From: an uncultured Roseateles sp.
Lineage (GTDB): Bacteria; Pseudomonadota; Gammaproteobacteria; Burkholderiales; Burkholderiaceae_C
DNA length: 64,000 bases
Reading direction: 5' to 3'
Assembly (NCBI RefSeq): GCF_913777145.1
Contig: NZ_CAJYPS010000014.1
Coordinates: 248,001 to 312,000, forward strand
Positions 1-8,211 of the stretch are shown piece by piece. The notes beneath the pieces are model-generated. The model saw only the letters and a list, made by a program, of their open reading frames with translations. It ran no database searches and had not been told where the DNA came from. Both the position numbers and the translations under genes were made by a program. Every line of letters starts with the position of its first letter. Within the stretch, counting starts at the first letter, position 1.

Positions 1-672
1 CTCGTAGAGCGTGGCGCCGGTGGTCATCACGTCATCCAGCAGCGCGACATGGCGGCCCGCCACGTCTGCGAGGCGGCGTGGCTCCACCGCGAACACGCCG
101 CGCACATTGGCCGCGCGCTGCTGCAGCGACAGGCCGGCCTGATGCTCGTTGTCGCGCACGCGCAGCAGCAGGTCCGCGCGGCAGCGCAGCTGGTGCTGGC
201 GGGCCAGCGCCCGGGCGAGCTCGTAGGCCTGGTTGTAGCCGCGCTCGGCCAGGCGCCGGGGCGACAGCGGCACCGGCAGCAGCCAGTCCGGCGGCTCCAC
301 CGTGGCCGCCACCAGCGCCTGGTTGAGCCGTGCGAGCAGGCTGCCGCGCAGGTCCAGCGCCTGGTGGTACTTGAAGTGTTGCAGCAGGCCGTCCCAGGGG
401 AAGGCGTAGTCCAGCGCGGCGATGCAGCGGTCCAGCGGCGGCGGCTGGGTCAGGCAGGCGCCGCAGCGCGGCTGGGCATGGCCCAGCAGCCCGGGCGGCA
501 GGCGGGCCGCGCAGGTCCAGCAGCGCGGCTGGGGGCGGGCGTAGCGCTGCAGGCAGTCGTCGCACACGGTCTGCGGGCTCCAGCGCCGGCACACCGTGCA
601 TTGCCCGCCGCAGCGCAGCAACACACGTTCGACGCGTGTGGGCTTGGGGGCGACCATGGGCTGCACCGGCAT
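1..672 (-). CDS. comF: ComF family phosphoribosyltransferase-like protein, C-terminus beyond window edge
   Basis: The reading frame runs leftward from ATG at 672 (an in-frame ATG at 657 is also possible) and is still open at base 1, so the C-terminus is missing. The visible 224 residues begin with a cysteine-rich zinc-finger-like stretch (CTVC, CDDC, CWTC, CGAC pairs). A phosphoribosyltransferase domain follows, with LLPVPLSPRR and the PRPP-binding loop LLDDVMTTGATL at the edge. This is the ComF/GntX layout. ComF relatives act in DNA uptake or use of imported DNA, but the biochemical role is not established. The gene diverges from the methyltransferase with only 23 bases between start codons. 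Confidence 0.88.
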   Translation of the reverse strand, partial: MPVQPMVAPKPTRVERVLLRCGGQCTVCRRWSPQTVCDDCLQRYARPQPRCWTCAARLPPGLLGHAQPRCGACLTQPPPLDRCIAALDYAFPWDGLLQHFKYHQALDLRGSLLARLNQALVAATVEPPDWLLPVPLSPRRLAERGYNQAYELARALARQHQLRCRADLLLRVRDNEHQAGLSLQQRAANVRGVFAVEPRRLADVAGRHVALLDDVMTTGATLYE

Positions 673-695
673 CGGGTCAATATACTTTTGGGCCC

Positions 696-1616
696 ATGAG
701 CGAGCCGGCATCCCCCCCAAGTTCAAATGAGGGGCGGCGGCCCCAAGACCTCGACCCCGCAGCACTGGCCCGTCAGCAACGGCGCCTGGCCGGCGCCGAG
801 CCGCCCTGGCTGCATGCCGAGGTGGCCCGCCGCATGGCGGAGCGCCTGCCCTTCATCAAGCTGCAACCGCGTCGCGTGCTGGATGCCACGCCGGTGCTGG
901 GCTCCAGCCAGGAGCTGCTGCGCGAGGCCTACCCGCAGGCCGAGCTGCTGTGGCACGAGGCGCCCGGCCCGCTGCTGGCGCGTGCGCAGCGCGAGCTGGC
1001 CCCCGGCTGGTGGCAGCGCCTGCGTGGCGGCGGTGCGGCGCGTGTGGAGCAGTTGCCGGCCCAGCCGGCGGTGGATCTGCTGTGGTCCAACCTGGCGCTG
1101 CATGCCTGCCCGGATCTGCCGGCGCTGCTGGCCGCCTGGCAGGCCAGCCTGGCGGTCGACGGCTTCGTGATGTTTTCCTGCCTGGGGCCGGACAGCTTCG
1201 TGGAGCTGCGCCCGCTCTGGGCCGAGGCGGGCTGGGGTCGGCCCGCACCCGACTGGTGGGACATGCACGACCTGGGCGACCTGCTGGTGCAGGCCGGTTT
1301 CGCGGACCCGGTGATGGATCAGGAGCGCCTGCGCCTGACCTGGAGCGAGCCGGAGAAGCTGCTGGCCGACCTGCGCGCGCTGGGCGGCAATCTGGCGCCC
1401 ACGCGTTTCGCCGGCCTGCGCGGCCGCGGCTGGCGCCAGGAGCTGCTGCGCCGGCTGGAGCGTCTGCGCGATGACCAGGGCCGGCTGGTGCTGACGCTGG
1501 AGCTGGTGTCGGGTCATGCGCTGAAGGCCGCGCCGCGGCTGACCGTGGCGGCCGAGACCCGGGTGTCGGTGGACAGCCTGCGCAGCGCGCTGAAGTCGGG
1601 CCGGCGAGGGGGCTGA
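696..1616 (+). CDS. BioC-like SAM-dependent methyltransferase
   Basis: This 306-residue protein matches the BioC-like methyltransferases that sit beside comF in many Burkholderiales. The N-terminus has the conserved layout (LDPAALARQQRRL, EPPWLHAEVARRMAERL, IKLQPRRVLD). A degenerate SAM-binding region follows, then LLWSNLALH and VMFSCLGPDSFVELR, which resemble BioC motif IV and the F-SxxGPDT/S-xxEL stretch. BioC methylates malonyl-ACP to open pimelate synthesis for biotin. The usual glycine-rich motif I (GxGxG) is replaced by ATPVLGSS, so catalytic competence is uncertain and no bio genes are adjacent. ATG 696 is chosen because the family signature begins shortly after it. A possible TATACT box at 681-686 would leave almost no leader. 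Confidence 0.72.
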   Translation: MSEPASPPSSNEGRRPQDLDPAALARQQRRLAGAEPPWLHAEVARRMAERLPFIKLQPRRVLDATPVLGSSQELLREAYPQAELLWHEAPGPLLARAQRELAPGWWQRLRGGGAARVEQLPAQPAVDLLWSNLALHACPDLPALLAAWQASLAVDGFVMFSCLGPDSFVELRPLWAEAGWGRPAPDWWDMHDLGDLLVQAGFADPVMDQERLRLTWSEPEKLLADLRALGGNLAPTRFAGLRGRGWRQELLRRLERLRDDQGRLVLTLELVSGHALKAAPRLTVAAETRVSVDSLRSALKSGRRGG

Positions 1617-1639
1617 GGCCCAGGCTTCTCCCTGGGCTC

Positions 1640-1649
1640 ACCCTAGGGT
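1640..1649. promoter_or_regulatory. ACCCTAGGGT palindrome upstream of coxB
   Basis: A perfect 10-base palindrome, with a further TAGGG at 1654-1658, lies about 140 bases before the coxB start. CTAG-containing palindromes are generally scarce in proteobacteria. The half-site ACCCTAGG recurs in inverted orientation at 54782-54824, upstream of another gene pair. Regulatory function is inferred only. The weak hairpin at 1618-1637, just upstream, may end the methyltransferase transcript. Confidence 0.35.
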
Positions 1650-1788
1650 TCTCTAGGGCCGTCGGCCGCTGGCCCTCGGCTAATATTCGCCGGCGCTATG
1701 AGGGTCATCGGTAGTACTCGGCCCAGTCCGTGAACCTGGCAGCCCGCAGCCTGGCTGCGGTTCAGTGTCAGAAAACCAAGAGACAACC

Positions 1789-2976
1789 ATGATGATGATG
1801 AACGCACGCGTGCGGCCTGGTCCGCGCGTCTGGATGCGCAGTCTGGCGGCCGCAGGTGCGGTCGCGCTGGCGGGTCCGGCCCTGGCGGTGAACGACCTCA
1901 AGGGCGGCCCGGGCGTCAATCAGCTCAATCTGCACGAGCCCGTCACCCGCATCGCCGCCGACCAGATGTGGCTGCACAACATGATGCTGATCATCTGCCT
2001 GGCGATCTTCGTCGCGGTGTTCGGCGTGATGTTCTATTCCATCTTCAAGCACCGCAAGTCCAAGGGCGCGGTGCCGGCGCACTTCCACGAGAGCGTGGCG
2101 GTGGAGATCGCCTGGACCGTCGTGCCCTTCCTGATCGTCATCGGCATGGCGCTGCCGGCCACCAAGGTGGTGGTCGCGATGAAGGACACGACCAACGCCG
2201 ACCTCACGATCAAGGCCACCGGCTACCAGTGGAAGTGGGGCTACGACTACCTGAAGGGCGAGGGTGAGGGCATAGGTTTTCTGTCCACGCTGGACTCGTC
2301 GCAGCGTCAGTCCTCCGACTCCGGCGCGCCCGAGGCGGTCGATAACTACCTGCTGAAGGTGGACAACCCGCTGGTGGTGCCGGTGGACAAGAAGGTCCGC
2401 ATCATCACCACGGCCAACGACGTGATCCACGCCTGGATGGTGCCGGCCTTCGGCGTCAAGCAGGACGCCATCCCCGGCTTCGTGCGCGACACCTGGTTCA
2501 AGGCCGAGAAGGTGGGCGACTACTACGGTCAGTGCGCCGAGCTGTGCGGCAAGGAACACGCCTACATGCCCATCCATGTGAAGGTGCTGTCTGCCGCCGA
2601 CTACGCCGCCTGGGTGGACGGCAAGAAGAAGGAGATGGCCGCCAAGGCGGACGACCCGAGCAAGGTCTGGGAACAGGCGGCGCTGGTCGCCCGCGGCGAG
2701 AAGGTCTACGCGGCCAACTGCGCGGTCTGCCACAAGCCGGACGGCAAGGGCGCGGGCCCGATCAAGGCGCTGGACGGTTCGGCCATCGTCACCGATGCGG
2801 ACAAGCTCAAGCAGATCGACGTGCTGCTGCACGGCCGCCTGGACAAGGGCATGCCGGCCTGGAACACGCTCAGCGACACCGAGATCGCTGCGGTCGTGAC
2901 CTACACGAAGAACAGCTGGTCCAACCAGACCGGCCAGACCGTGCAACCTGCCGAAGTGCTTGCCGCGCGCAAGTAA
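1789..2976 (+). CDS. coxB: Cytochrome c oxidase subunit II with fused C-terminal cytochrome c domain
   Basis: Subunit II of heme-copper oxidase carries electrons from cytochrome c to subunit I through the CuA centre. From ATG 1789 (AAGAGA about 8 bases upstream) the protein is 395 residues. It has a signal sequence ending near ALAGPALA, two membrane helices (about 63-85 and 105-125), and a cupredoxin domain with the CuA ligands H214, C249, C253, H257 and M260 (motif CAELCGKEHAYM). A C-terminal class I cytochrome c domain has CAVCH at 311-315 and a likely axial Met at GMPAW (about 355). The fused cytochrome makes this a caa3-like subunit. An in-frame GTG at 1765 is a less likely start. It is the first gene of the oxidase cluster. 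Confidence 0.97.
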   Translation: MMMMNARVRPGPRVWMRSLAAAGAVALAGPALAVNDLKGGPGVNQLNLHEPVTRIAADQMWLHNMMLIICLAIFVAVFGVMFYSIFKHRKSKGAVPAHFHESVAVEIAWTVVPFLIVIGMALPATKVVVAMKDTTNADLTIKATGYQWKWGYDYLKGEGEGIGFLSTLDSSQRQSSDSGAPEAVDNYLLKVDNPLVVPVDKKVRIITTANDVIHAWMVPAFGVKQDAIPGFVRDTWFKAEKVGDYYGQCAELCGKEHAYMPIHVKVLSAADYAAWVDGKKKEMAAKADDPSKVWEQAALVARGEKVYAANCAVCHKPDGKGAGPIKALDGSAIVTDADKLKQIDVLLHGRLDKGMPAWNTLSDTEIAAVVTYTKNSWSNQTGQTVQPAEVLAARK

Positions 2977-3003
2977 GTCGCCCGCCCAGACCAAGGATTC
3001 CCC

Positions 3004-4653
3004 ATGAGTGCAGTGCTCCCTCCCCATGGCGCGGTTGGTGGCCACGGCGGCCATGCCGGTGACCACGACGACCACCACGACCATCACGCTCCCCACGGCT
3101 GGCGCCGCTGGGTGTTCGCCACCAACCACAAGGACATCGGCACGCTGTACCTGCTGTTCAGCTTCACGATGCTGATGATCGGCGGCATCCTGGCGCTGTG
3201 CATACGCGCCGAGCTGTTCCAGCCCGGGCTGCAGTTCTTCAACCCGGAACTGTTCAACCAGTTCACCACCATGCACGGCCTCATCATGGTGTTCGGCGCC
3301 ATCATGCCGGCCTTCGTGGGCTTCGCGAACTGGATGATTCCGCTGCAGATCGGCGCCAGCGACATGGCCTTTGCGCGGATGAACAACTTCAGCTTCTGGC
3401 TGATGATCCCGGCCGCCATCATGCTGGTGGCGAGCTTCTTCATGCCGGGCGGTGCGCCCGCGGCGGGCTGGACGCTCTACGCGCCGCTGACGCTGCAGAT
3501 GGGGCCGTCCATGGATGCCGGCATCTTCGCGATGCACATCCTGGGTGCGAGCTCCATCATGGGCTCGATCAACATCATCGTGACCATCCTCAACATGCGC
3601 GCCCCCGGCATGACGCTGATGAAGATGCCGATGTTCGCCTGGACCTGGCTGATCACCGCCTACCTGCTGATCGCGGTGATGCCGGTGCTGGCCGGCGCGA
3701 TCACGATGACGCTGACCGACCGCCACTTCGGCACCAGCTTCTTCAACCCGGCCGGCGGTGGTGACCCGGTGATGTACCAGCACATCTTCTGGTTCTTCGG
3801 TCACCCCGAGGTCTACATCATGATCCTGCCGGCCTTCGGCATCATCAGTCAGATCGTGCCGGCCTTCGCGCGCAAGCGCCTGTTCGGCTATGCGTCCATG
3901 GTGTACGCGACCGCGTCGATCGCGATCCTGAGCTTCATCGTGTGGGCCCACCACATGTTCGCCACCGGCATGCCGGTGACCGGCCAGCTGTTCTTCATGT
4001 ACGCGACCATGCTGATCGCGGTGCCCACCGGCGTGAAGATCTTCAACTGGCTGGCCACGATGTGGCGCGGCTCCATGACCTTCGAGACGCCGATGCTGTT
4101 CGCGGTCGGCTTCATCTTCGTGTTCACGATGGGCGGCTTCACCGGCCTCATCCTCGCGGTCGCGCCGGTGGACATCCAGCTGCAGGACACCTACTACGTC
4201 GTCGCCCACTTCCACTATGTGCTGGTGGCCGGCTCGCTGTATGCGCTGTTCGCGGGCGTCTACTACTGGGGCCCGAAGTGGACCGGTGTGATGTATTCGG
4301 AGACCCGCGGCAAGATCCATTTCTGGGGCTCGCTGATCTTCTTCAACGTCACCTTCTTCCCCATGCACTTCCTGGGGCTGGCCGGCATGCCGCGTCGCTA
4401 CGCCGACTACCCCATGCAGTTCGCCGACTTCAACGCGATCGCGTCCATCGGTGCCTTCGGCTTCGGGCTGATGCAGGTGTACTTCTTCCTGTTCGTCGCG
4501 CTGCCCATGATGCGCGGCAAGGGCGCGAAGGCGCCGCAGAAGCCCTGGGAGGCCGCCGAGGGCCTGGAATGGGAAGTGCCGTCGCCGGCGCCCTTCCACA
4601 CCTTCGAGCAGCCGCCCAAGCTGGACGCCAGCGCCACCCGCATCGTCGGCTGA
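3004..4653 (+). CDS. ctaD: Cytochrome c oxidase subunit I
   Basis: This is the catalytic heme a / heme a3-CuB subunit of the aa3-type oxidase, which reduces oxygen and pumps protons across the inner membrane. At 549 residues it is of normal length. It shows about 12 hydrophobic helices, the CuB/cross-linked His-Tyr signature [11 protein letters not shown], and the K/D-channel region motifs MHGLIMVF and [11 protein letters not shown]. The N-terminal cytosolic tail is histidine-rich (nine His in the first 31 residues), a variation common in Burkholderiales that could bind metal. It lies 27 bases after coxB and overlaps the next small gene by one base. Confidence 0.98.
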   Translation: MSAVLPPHGAVGGHGGHAGDHDDHHDHHAPHGWRRWVFATNHKDIGTLYLLFSFTMLMIGGILALCIRAELFQPGLQFFNPELFNQFTTMHGLIMVFGAIMPAFVGFANWMIPLQIGASDMAFARMNNFSFWLMIPAAIMLVASFFMPGGAPAAGWTLYAPLTLQMGPSMDAGIFAMHILGASSIMGSINIIVTILNMRAPGMTLMKMPMFAWTWLITAYLLIAVMPVLAGAITMTLTDRHFGTSFFNPAGGGDPVMYQHIFWFFGHPEVYIMILPAFGIISQIVPAFARKRLFGYASMVYATASIAILSFIVWAHHMFATGMPVTGQLFFMYATMLIAVPTGVKIFNWLATMWRGSMTFETPMLFAVGFIFVFTMGGFTGLILAVAPVDIQLQDTYYVVAHFHYVLVAGSLYALFAGVYYWGPKWTGVMYSETRGKIHFWGSLIFFNVTFFPMHFLGLAGMPRRYADYPMQFADFNAIASIGAFGFGLMQVYFFLFVALPMMRGKGAKAPQKPWEAAEGLEWEVPSPAPFHTFEQPPKLDASATRIVG

Positions 4654-4766
4654 TGGCGATGACGCCCGAACAACGCAAGGCCAACCGGCGGCTCGCGCTG
4701 ATCCTGCTGTCGGTGGCGCTGGCCTTCGGCGTCGGTTTCGTCGCCAAGATGGTGCTGCTGCGCTGA
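4653..4766 (+). CDS. Cytochrome oxidase small assembly protein
   Basis: This 37-residue, single-helix protein begins [16 protein letters not shown] and continues with one hydrophobic segment (about residues 14-33). Its ATG shares the last A of the ctaD stop codon, and ctaG begins 7 bases after its stop. Small proteins of this size, charge pattern and position between ctaD and ctaG are conserved in Burkholderiales oxidase clusters and are generally called cytochrome oxidase small assembly protein. The exact role is not known; membrane anchoring of an assembly intermediate is an inference. Confidence 0.8.
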   Translation: MAMTPEQRKANRRLALILLSVALAFGVGFVAKMVLLR

Positions 4767-4773
4767 GGCGGCC

Positions 4774-5388
4774 ATGGACCTGCGCGTCTTTGCCGCGGCG
4801 CTGAGCCGGGACAACCGCCAGCTGATGCTGAAGCTGGCGGTGGTGGTGGCGCTGATGTTCGGCTTCGGCTACGCGATGGTGCCGCTGTACCGGGCGATCT
4901 GCTCGGCGCTGGGCATCAATGTGCTGTCGCTGGCCGAGCGCCAGACCGCGCTGGCCGAGAAGGGCGTGGCCAATGGCAACGGGCAGATCGACTACAGCCG
5001 CGAGATCACGGTGGAGTTCGACACCAATGCCCGCGGTCCCTGGGACTTCAAGCCGGCCGTGCGACATCTCAAGGTGCACCCGGGCGAGCTGACCCAGGTG
5101 ATGTACGAGTTCCGCAATGTGCAGGACCGCACCATGTCGGCCCAGGCCATCCCGAGCTATGCGCCCATGCAGGCCAGCGCGCATTTCAACAAGCTGGAGT
5201 GCTTCTGCTTCAGCGAGTACACGCTCAAGCCCGGCGAGAGCCGGCAGTGGCCGGTGGTGTTCGTCATCGACCCGCGCCTGCCGCGGGACGTGAAGACCAT
5301 CACGCTGTCCTACACCTTCTTCGAGGTGGCGGGCAAGGGGGGCGTGCGCATCAGCCAGGCGCCGGCGGCTGCGGGGGGCCGGCAGTGA
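4774..5388 (+). CDS. ctaG: Cytochrome c oxidase assembly protein CtaG (Cox11)
   Basis: CtaG/Cox11 delivers copper to the CuB site of subunit I. The 204-residue protein has an N-terminal membrane anchor (about 22-42) followed by a periplasmic immunoglobulin-like domain. The copper-binding CFCF motif is present (KLECFCFSEYTLKPGE). The family phrases MVPLYRAIC and KVHPGELTQVMYEFRN are also clear. The stop overlaps the GTG start of the next gene by four bases (GTGA), implying translational coupling. Confidence 0.96.
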   Translation: MDLRVFAAALSRDNRQLMLKLAVVVALMFGFGYAMVPLYRAICSALGINVLSLAERQTALAEKGVANGNGQIDYSREITVEFDTNARGPWDFKPAVRHLKVHPGELTQVMYEFRNVQDRTMSAQAIPSYAPMQASAHFNKLECFCFSEYTLKPGESRQWPVVFVIDPRLPRDVKTITLSYTFFEVAGKGGVRISQAPAAAGGRQ

Positions 5389-5627
5389 GCGAGCCCGGCG
5401 ACGACCTGAAGGAAGTGGTGCGCCGCAAGGCCTCGCTGCTGCAGACCCTGTCGGCCGTGGGCTGGAGTTTCTTTGGCGTGCGGCGTGGCCGCGACCACGA
5501 GCAGGACATGGCGAAGCTCAATCCCGTCCATGTGCTGATCGTGGGCGTGCTGGCCGCCGCGGTGTTTGTCGGAATCCTGGTGCTGCTGGTGCAATGGGTC
5601 GTCAGCAGCGGCGTGGCCGGGCCCTGA
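5385..5627 (+). CDS. DUF2970 domain membrane protein
   Basis: An 80-residue protein starts at GTG 5385, overlapping the ctaG stop. It contains the DUF2970 pattern (RRKASLLQTLSAVGWSFFGVRRG) and a C-terminal hydrophobic helix (about 53-75). DUF2970 proteins recur between ctaG and ctaE in Burkholderiales oxidase clusters, which suggests a role in oxidase assembly or stability; no mechanism is known. The start rests on the GTGA overlap, because no ATG is available in this frame before the conserved region. Confidence 0.82.
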   Translation: MSEPGDDLKEVVRRKASLLQTLSAVGWSFFGVRRGRDHEQDMAKLNPVHVLIVGVLAAAVFVGILVLLVQWVVSSGVAGP

Positions 5628-5662
5628 GCCCGGTGCGAACAATCTAGAACGAGGAGATGAGC

Positions 5663-6547
5663 ATGTCGGCAGCGACCACCGCGGGCAAGGCCCCGTACTA
5701 CTTCGTCCCGGCGCCCTCGCGGCATCCGGTGATGGCCGCGATCGGCCTGTTCTTCGTGATCCTGGGCGCCGGCCAGTGGGTCAACGGCCATGGCTGGGGC
5801 GCGTACTCGCTGCTGTTCGGCCTGCTGTGGTGGGCCTTCGTGCTGCAGGCCTGGTTCCGTGATGCCATCCGCGAGAGCGAGGGCGGGCTCTACAGCGACC
5901 GCATCGACCTGTCCTACCGCTGGAGCATGGGCTGGTTCATCTTCTCCGAGGTGATGTTCTTCGCGGCCTTCTTCGGCGCGCTGTACTGGGCCCGCGTGCA
6001 TTCGGTGCCGAATCTGGGCAGCTTCGAGAACTCGTTGCTGTGGCCGGACTTCAAGGCCCTGTGGCCCTCGTCTGTGCCGGGCGCGACCGCGGCGCCTGCC
6101 GGCACCGTGGAGGCCTTCAGCGTCGTCGGCCCCTGGCCCATTCCCACCATCAACACCGCGCTGCTGCTGAGCTCGGGCGTCACGCTGACCATCGCCCACC
6201 ATGCGCTGATCGCGGGCGAGCGTGGCAAGACGATCGCGTGGATGTGGGTCACGGTGCTGCTGGGCATGGTGTTCCTGGGCCTGCAGGCCTTCGAATACCA
6301 CCACGCCTATGCCGAGCTCAACCTCAAGCTCAGCTCCGGCATCTACGGCTCCACCTTCTTCATGCTGACCGGCTTCCACGGCTTCCACGTGTTCGTGGGC
6401 ATGCTGATGCTGCTGTTCATCACGCTGCGCCTGATGAAGGGCCACTTCACCAAGGACCGTCATTTCGGCTTCGAGGGTGCGGCCTGGTACTGGCACTTCG
6501 TCGACGTGGTGTGGCTGGGCCTGTACGTCGTCGTGTACTGGATGTGA
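5663..6547 (+). CDS. ctaE: Cytochrome c oxidase subunit III
   Basis: Subunit III supports proton uptake and stability of the aa3 oxidase. The protein has seven hydrophobic helices and the family signatures RWSMGWFIFSEVMFF, FEYHHAYAELNL, GFHGFHVFVG and AAWYWHFVDVVWL. Two ATGs are available. GAGGAG at 5651-5656 abuts the first (5657) but lies at proper spacing from the second (5663), so 5663 is preferred, giving 294 residues. A strong terminator follows, ending the coxB-ctaE transcription unit. Confidence 0.97.
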   Translation: MSAATTAGKAPYYFVPAPSRHPVMAAIGLFFVILGAGQWVNGHGWGAYSLLFGLLWWAFVLQAWFRDAIRESEGGLYSDRIDLSYRWSMGWFIFSEVMFFAAFFGALYWARVHSVPNLGSFENSLLWPDFKALWPSSVPGATAAPAGTVEAFSVVGPWPIPTINTALLLSSGVTLTIAHHALIAGERGKTIAWMWVTVLLGMVFLGLQAFEYHHAYAELNLKLSSGIYGSTFFMLTGFHGFHVFVGMLMLLFITLRLMKGHFTKDRHFGFEGAAWYWHFVDVVWLGLYVVVYWM

Positions 6548-6579
6548 ACCTCGGTCCGGCGGCCGCCGGCGGGTCTTCA

Positions 6580-6603
6580 GCGCCGCCTTGCGCGGCGCTT
6601 TTT
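6580..6603 (+). terminator. Rho-independent terminator after ctaE
   Basis: A perfect 7-bp GC-rich stem (GCGCCGC/GCGGCGC) with a 5-base loop is followed directly by five T. The T tract overlaps the last codon of the convergent DUF2909 gene. Confidence 0.85.
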
Positions 6604-6821
6604 CATCGCTGCAGCGGCAGGCCCGTGGGCTGTATCCAACCCATCGCCCAGCACAGCAGGATCACCAGGAACAGCGCCACCGACACGCCCACCCGCACCG
6701 CCAGCGCGCGCGCCATCTGCGGGCCGCGTTTGTCGCGGCGGCCGTTGCGCAGCATGAAGAAGCCCGCTGCGGCCAGCGCGCCCAGGATGGCGATGAATGC
6801 AAGCAGGATGAGCAGTTTCAT
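6603..6821 (-). CDS. Twin transmembrane protein, DUF2909 family
   Basis: This 72-residue protein consists of two hydrophobic helices (about 2-21 and 45-63) joined by a basic loop (RNGRRDKRG). The layout and position beside surf1 match DUF2909 twin-transmembrane proteins found in oxidase clusters of beta- and gammaproteobacteria. It faces away from surf1, with 30 bases between starts, so it probably shares that divergent promoter region. The function is unknown; an oxidase-related role is inferred from position only. Confidence 0.78.
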   Translation of the reverse strand: MKLLILLAFIAILGALAAAGFFMLRNGRRDKRGPQMARALAVRVGVSVALFLVILLCWAMGWIQPTGLPLQR

Positions 6822-6851
6822 GGCGATGGATTATGAGCCGCGGGGTGGGCG

Positions 6852-7547
6852 GTGAGGCGGGTCCTGCTGTTGGTGGCGACCCTGCTGGGCGTGGCGCTGA
6901 CCGCCCGCCTGGGCTGGTGGCAGCTGGACCGTGCGGCCGAGAAGCAGGCCCAGCAGGCGCTGCTGCTGGCCGAGTCCGAGCGACCGGCGCTGGACAACGC
7001 CAAGCTGGCCACGCAGGCCTCGCCGCAGCGCCGGGTGCGTCTGCGCGGTCACTGGCTGAACGAGCGCAGCATCTGGCTGGACAACCGCCCCATGGACGGC
7101 CGGGCCGGCTTCTATGTGCTGACCCCGCTGCAACTGGCCGGCAGCGCGTCGGCCATCCTGGTGCAGCGTGGCTGGGTGCCGCGCGATGCGCTGGACCGCA
7201 GCCGCCTGCCGCCGCTGCCGCCCGCGCCGGCCGAGGTGATGGTGGAGGGCCGGCTGGCGGCGTCGCCGTCAAGGGTTTACGAGCTGGGCCAGGGGCAGGG
7301 CGGCGCGATCCGGCAAAATCTCGACCCTGCGGCTTACGCGGTCGAGGCCGGGCTGCCCTTGCTGCCCTGGACCGTGGTGCAGCAGGGTGACGCCGGCGAT
7401 GGCCTGCTGCGTCACTGGCCGGCCGCCGACGCCGGCCTGCAGAAGCACTACGGCTACGCCTTTCAATGGTTTGCGCTCTGCGCGCTGATCCTGGGTCTCT
7501 ATGTCTGGTTCCAACTCGTCCGCCCCTGGCGCCGCCAGCGCTCCTGA
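6852..7547 (+). CDS. SURF1 family oxidase assembly protein
   Basis: SURF1 proteins help insert heme a into subunit I. The 231-residue protein has the expected two terminal helices (about 3-20 and 205-224) flanking a periplasmic domain. Family motifs are LGWWQLDRAAEK, the GHWL and WLDNRPMDGRAGFYVLTPL stretches, ILVQRGWVPRD, and the C-terminal HYGYAFQWFALCALILGLYV. The start is GTG at 6852; the ATG at 6833 is out of frame. The last 47 bases overlap the next gene. Confidence 0.93.
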   Translation: MRRVLLLVATLLGVALTARLGWWQLDRAAEKQAQQALLLAESERPALDNAKLATQASPQRRVRLRGHWLNERSIWLDNRPMDGRAGFYVLTPLQLAGSASAILVQRGWVPRDALDRSRLPPLPPAPAEVMVEGRLAASPSRVYELGQGQGGAIRQNLDPAAYAVEAGLPLLPWTVVQQGDAGDGLLRHWPAADAGLQKHYGYAFQWFALCALILGLYVWFQLVRPWRRQRS

Positions 7548-8211
7548 GCCGCTGAGCCTGGCCGTGCACAGCCTGCCGGATCCTCGCGCGCTGGCCCGGC
7601 AGAAGCAGGGGCGCTGGCGCATGCTGGCGGTGCTGGCCATGTGCGCGGCACCGGTGGTGGCGTCCTACTTCACCTTCTACGTGATCAAGCCCCAGGGCTC
7701 GGCCTATGGCGAGCTGATCACGCCCACGGTGGACCTGCCCGCCGATCTGCCCCTGCGCGATCTGCAGGGCCGGCCGGTGGCACCATCCTCGCTGCGCGGC
7801 CAGTGGCTGCTGGCGCTGGTGCAGCCGGCCGACTGCCCGTCGGGCTGCGAGCGCGCGCTGTTCGTGCAGCGCCAACTGCGCGAGATGCTGGGCAAGGAAC
7901 GCGAGCGCGTGGACAAGCTCTGGCTCATCCCCGAACCCGAGGGCGCGGCCACCGGCCCGCTGCGGCCGGAGCTGCTGGCGGCGATCAGTCAGCCGGGCCT
8001 GGGCGTGAATGTGCTGCGCGTGCCGGCCGAACGCCTGGCCGCCTGGCTAAAGCCGGCAGCGGGCCGCCAGCTCAGCGAGCATTTCTTCGTGATCGACCCC
8101 CTGGGCCGCTGGATGCTGCGCGCACCCGCCGACCCCGAGCCGCGCAAGCTCAAGGGCGATCTGGACAAGCTGCTGCGCGCCAGCGCCAGCTGGGATCAGG
8201 CGGGCCGATGA
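7501..8211 (+). CDS. Membrane-anchored SCO-like thioredoxin-fold protein
   Basis: The 236-residue protein has one N-terminal membrane helix (about 40-60), then a periplasmic thioredoxin-like domain (PLRDLQGRPVAPSSLRGQWLLALV). It retains a CxxxC pair (C112, C116 in DCPSGCERAL) and a downstream His (H194 in SEHFFVIDP). These correspond in order to the copper ligands of SCO proteins. Such genes sit between surf1 and ctaA in Burkholderiales and are usually annotated only as cytochrome oxidase-associated membrane proteins. I infer a role in copper or thiol handling for CuA. The long overlap with surf1 makes the exact start less certain. Confidence 0.72.
   Translation: MSGSNSSAPGAASAPEPLSLAVHSLPDPRALARQKQGRWRMLAVLAMCAAPVVASYFTFYVIKPQGSAYGELITPTVDLPADLPLRDLQGRPVAPSSLRGQWLLALVQPADCPSGCERALFVQRQLREMLGKERERVDKLWLIPEPEGAATGPLRPELLAAISQPGLGVNVLRVPAERLAAWLKPAAGRQLSEHFFVIDPLGRWMLRAPADPEPRKLKGDLDKLLRASASWDQAGR

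Noticed and set aside
1765-1788. GTG 1765 as the coxB start
   Set aside because: ATG 1789 has AAGAGA upstream and gives a normal signal sequence; the extension adds an unlikely polar leader.
1768-5184. A 1138-residue open frame antisense to the oxidase genes
   Set aside because: It is a shadow of coxB, ctaD and ctaG, rich in His/Arg/Gly with no domain; the plus-strand genes are unmistakable.
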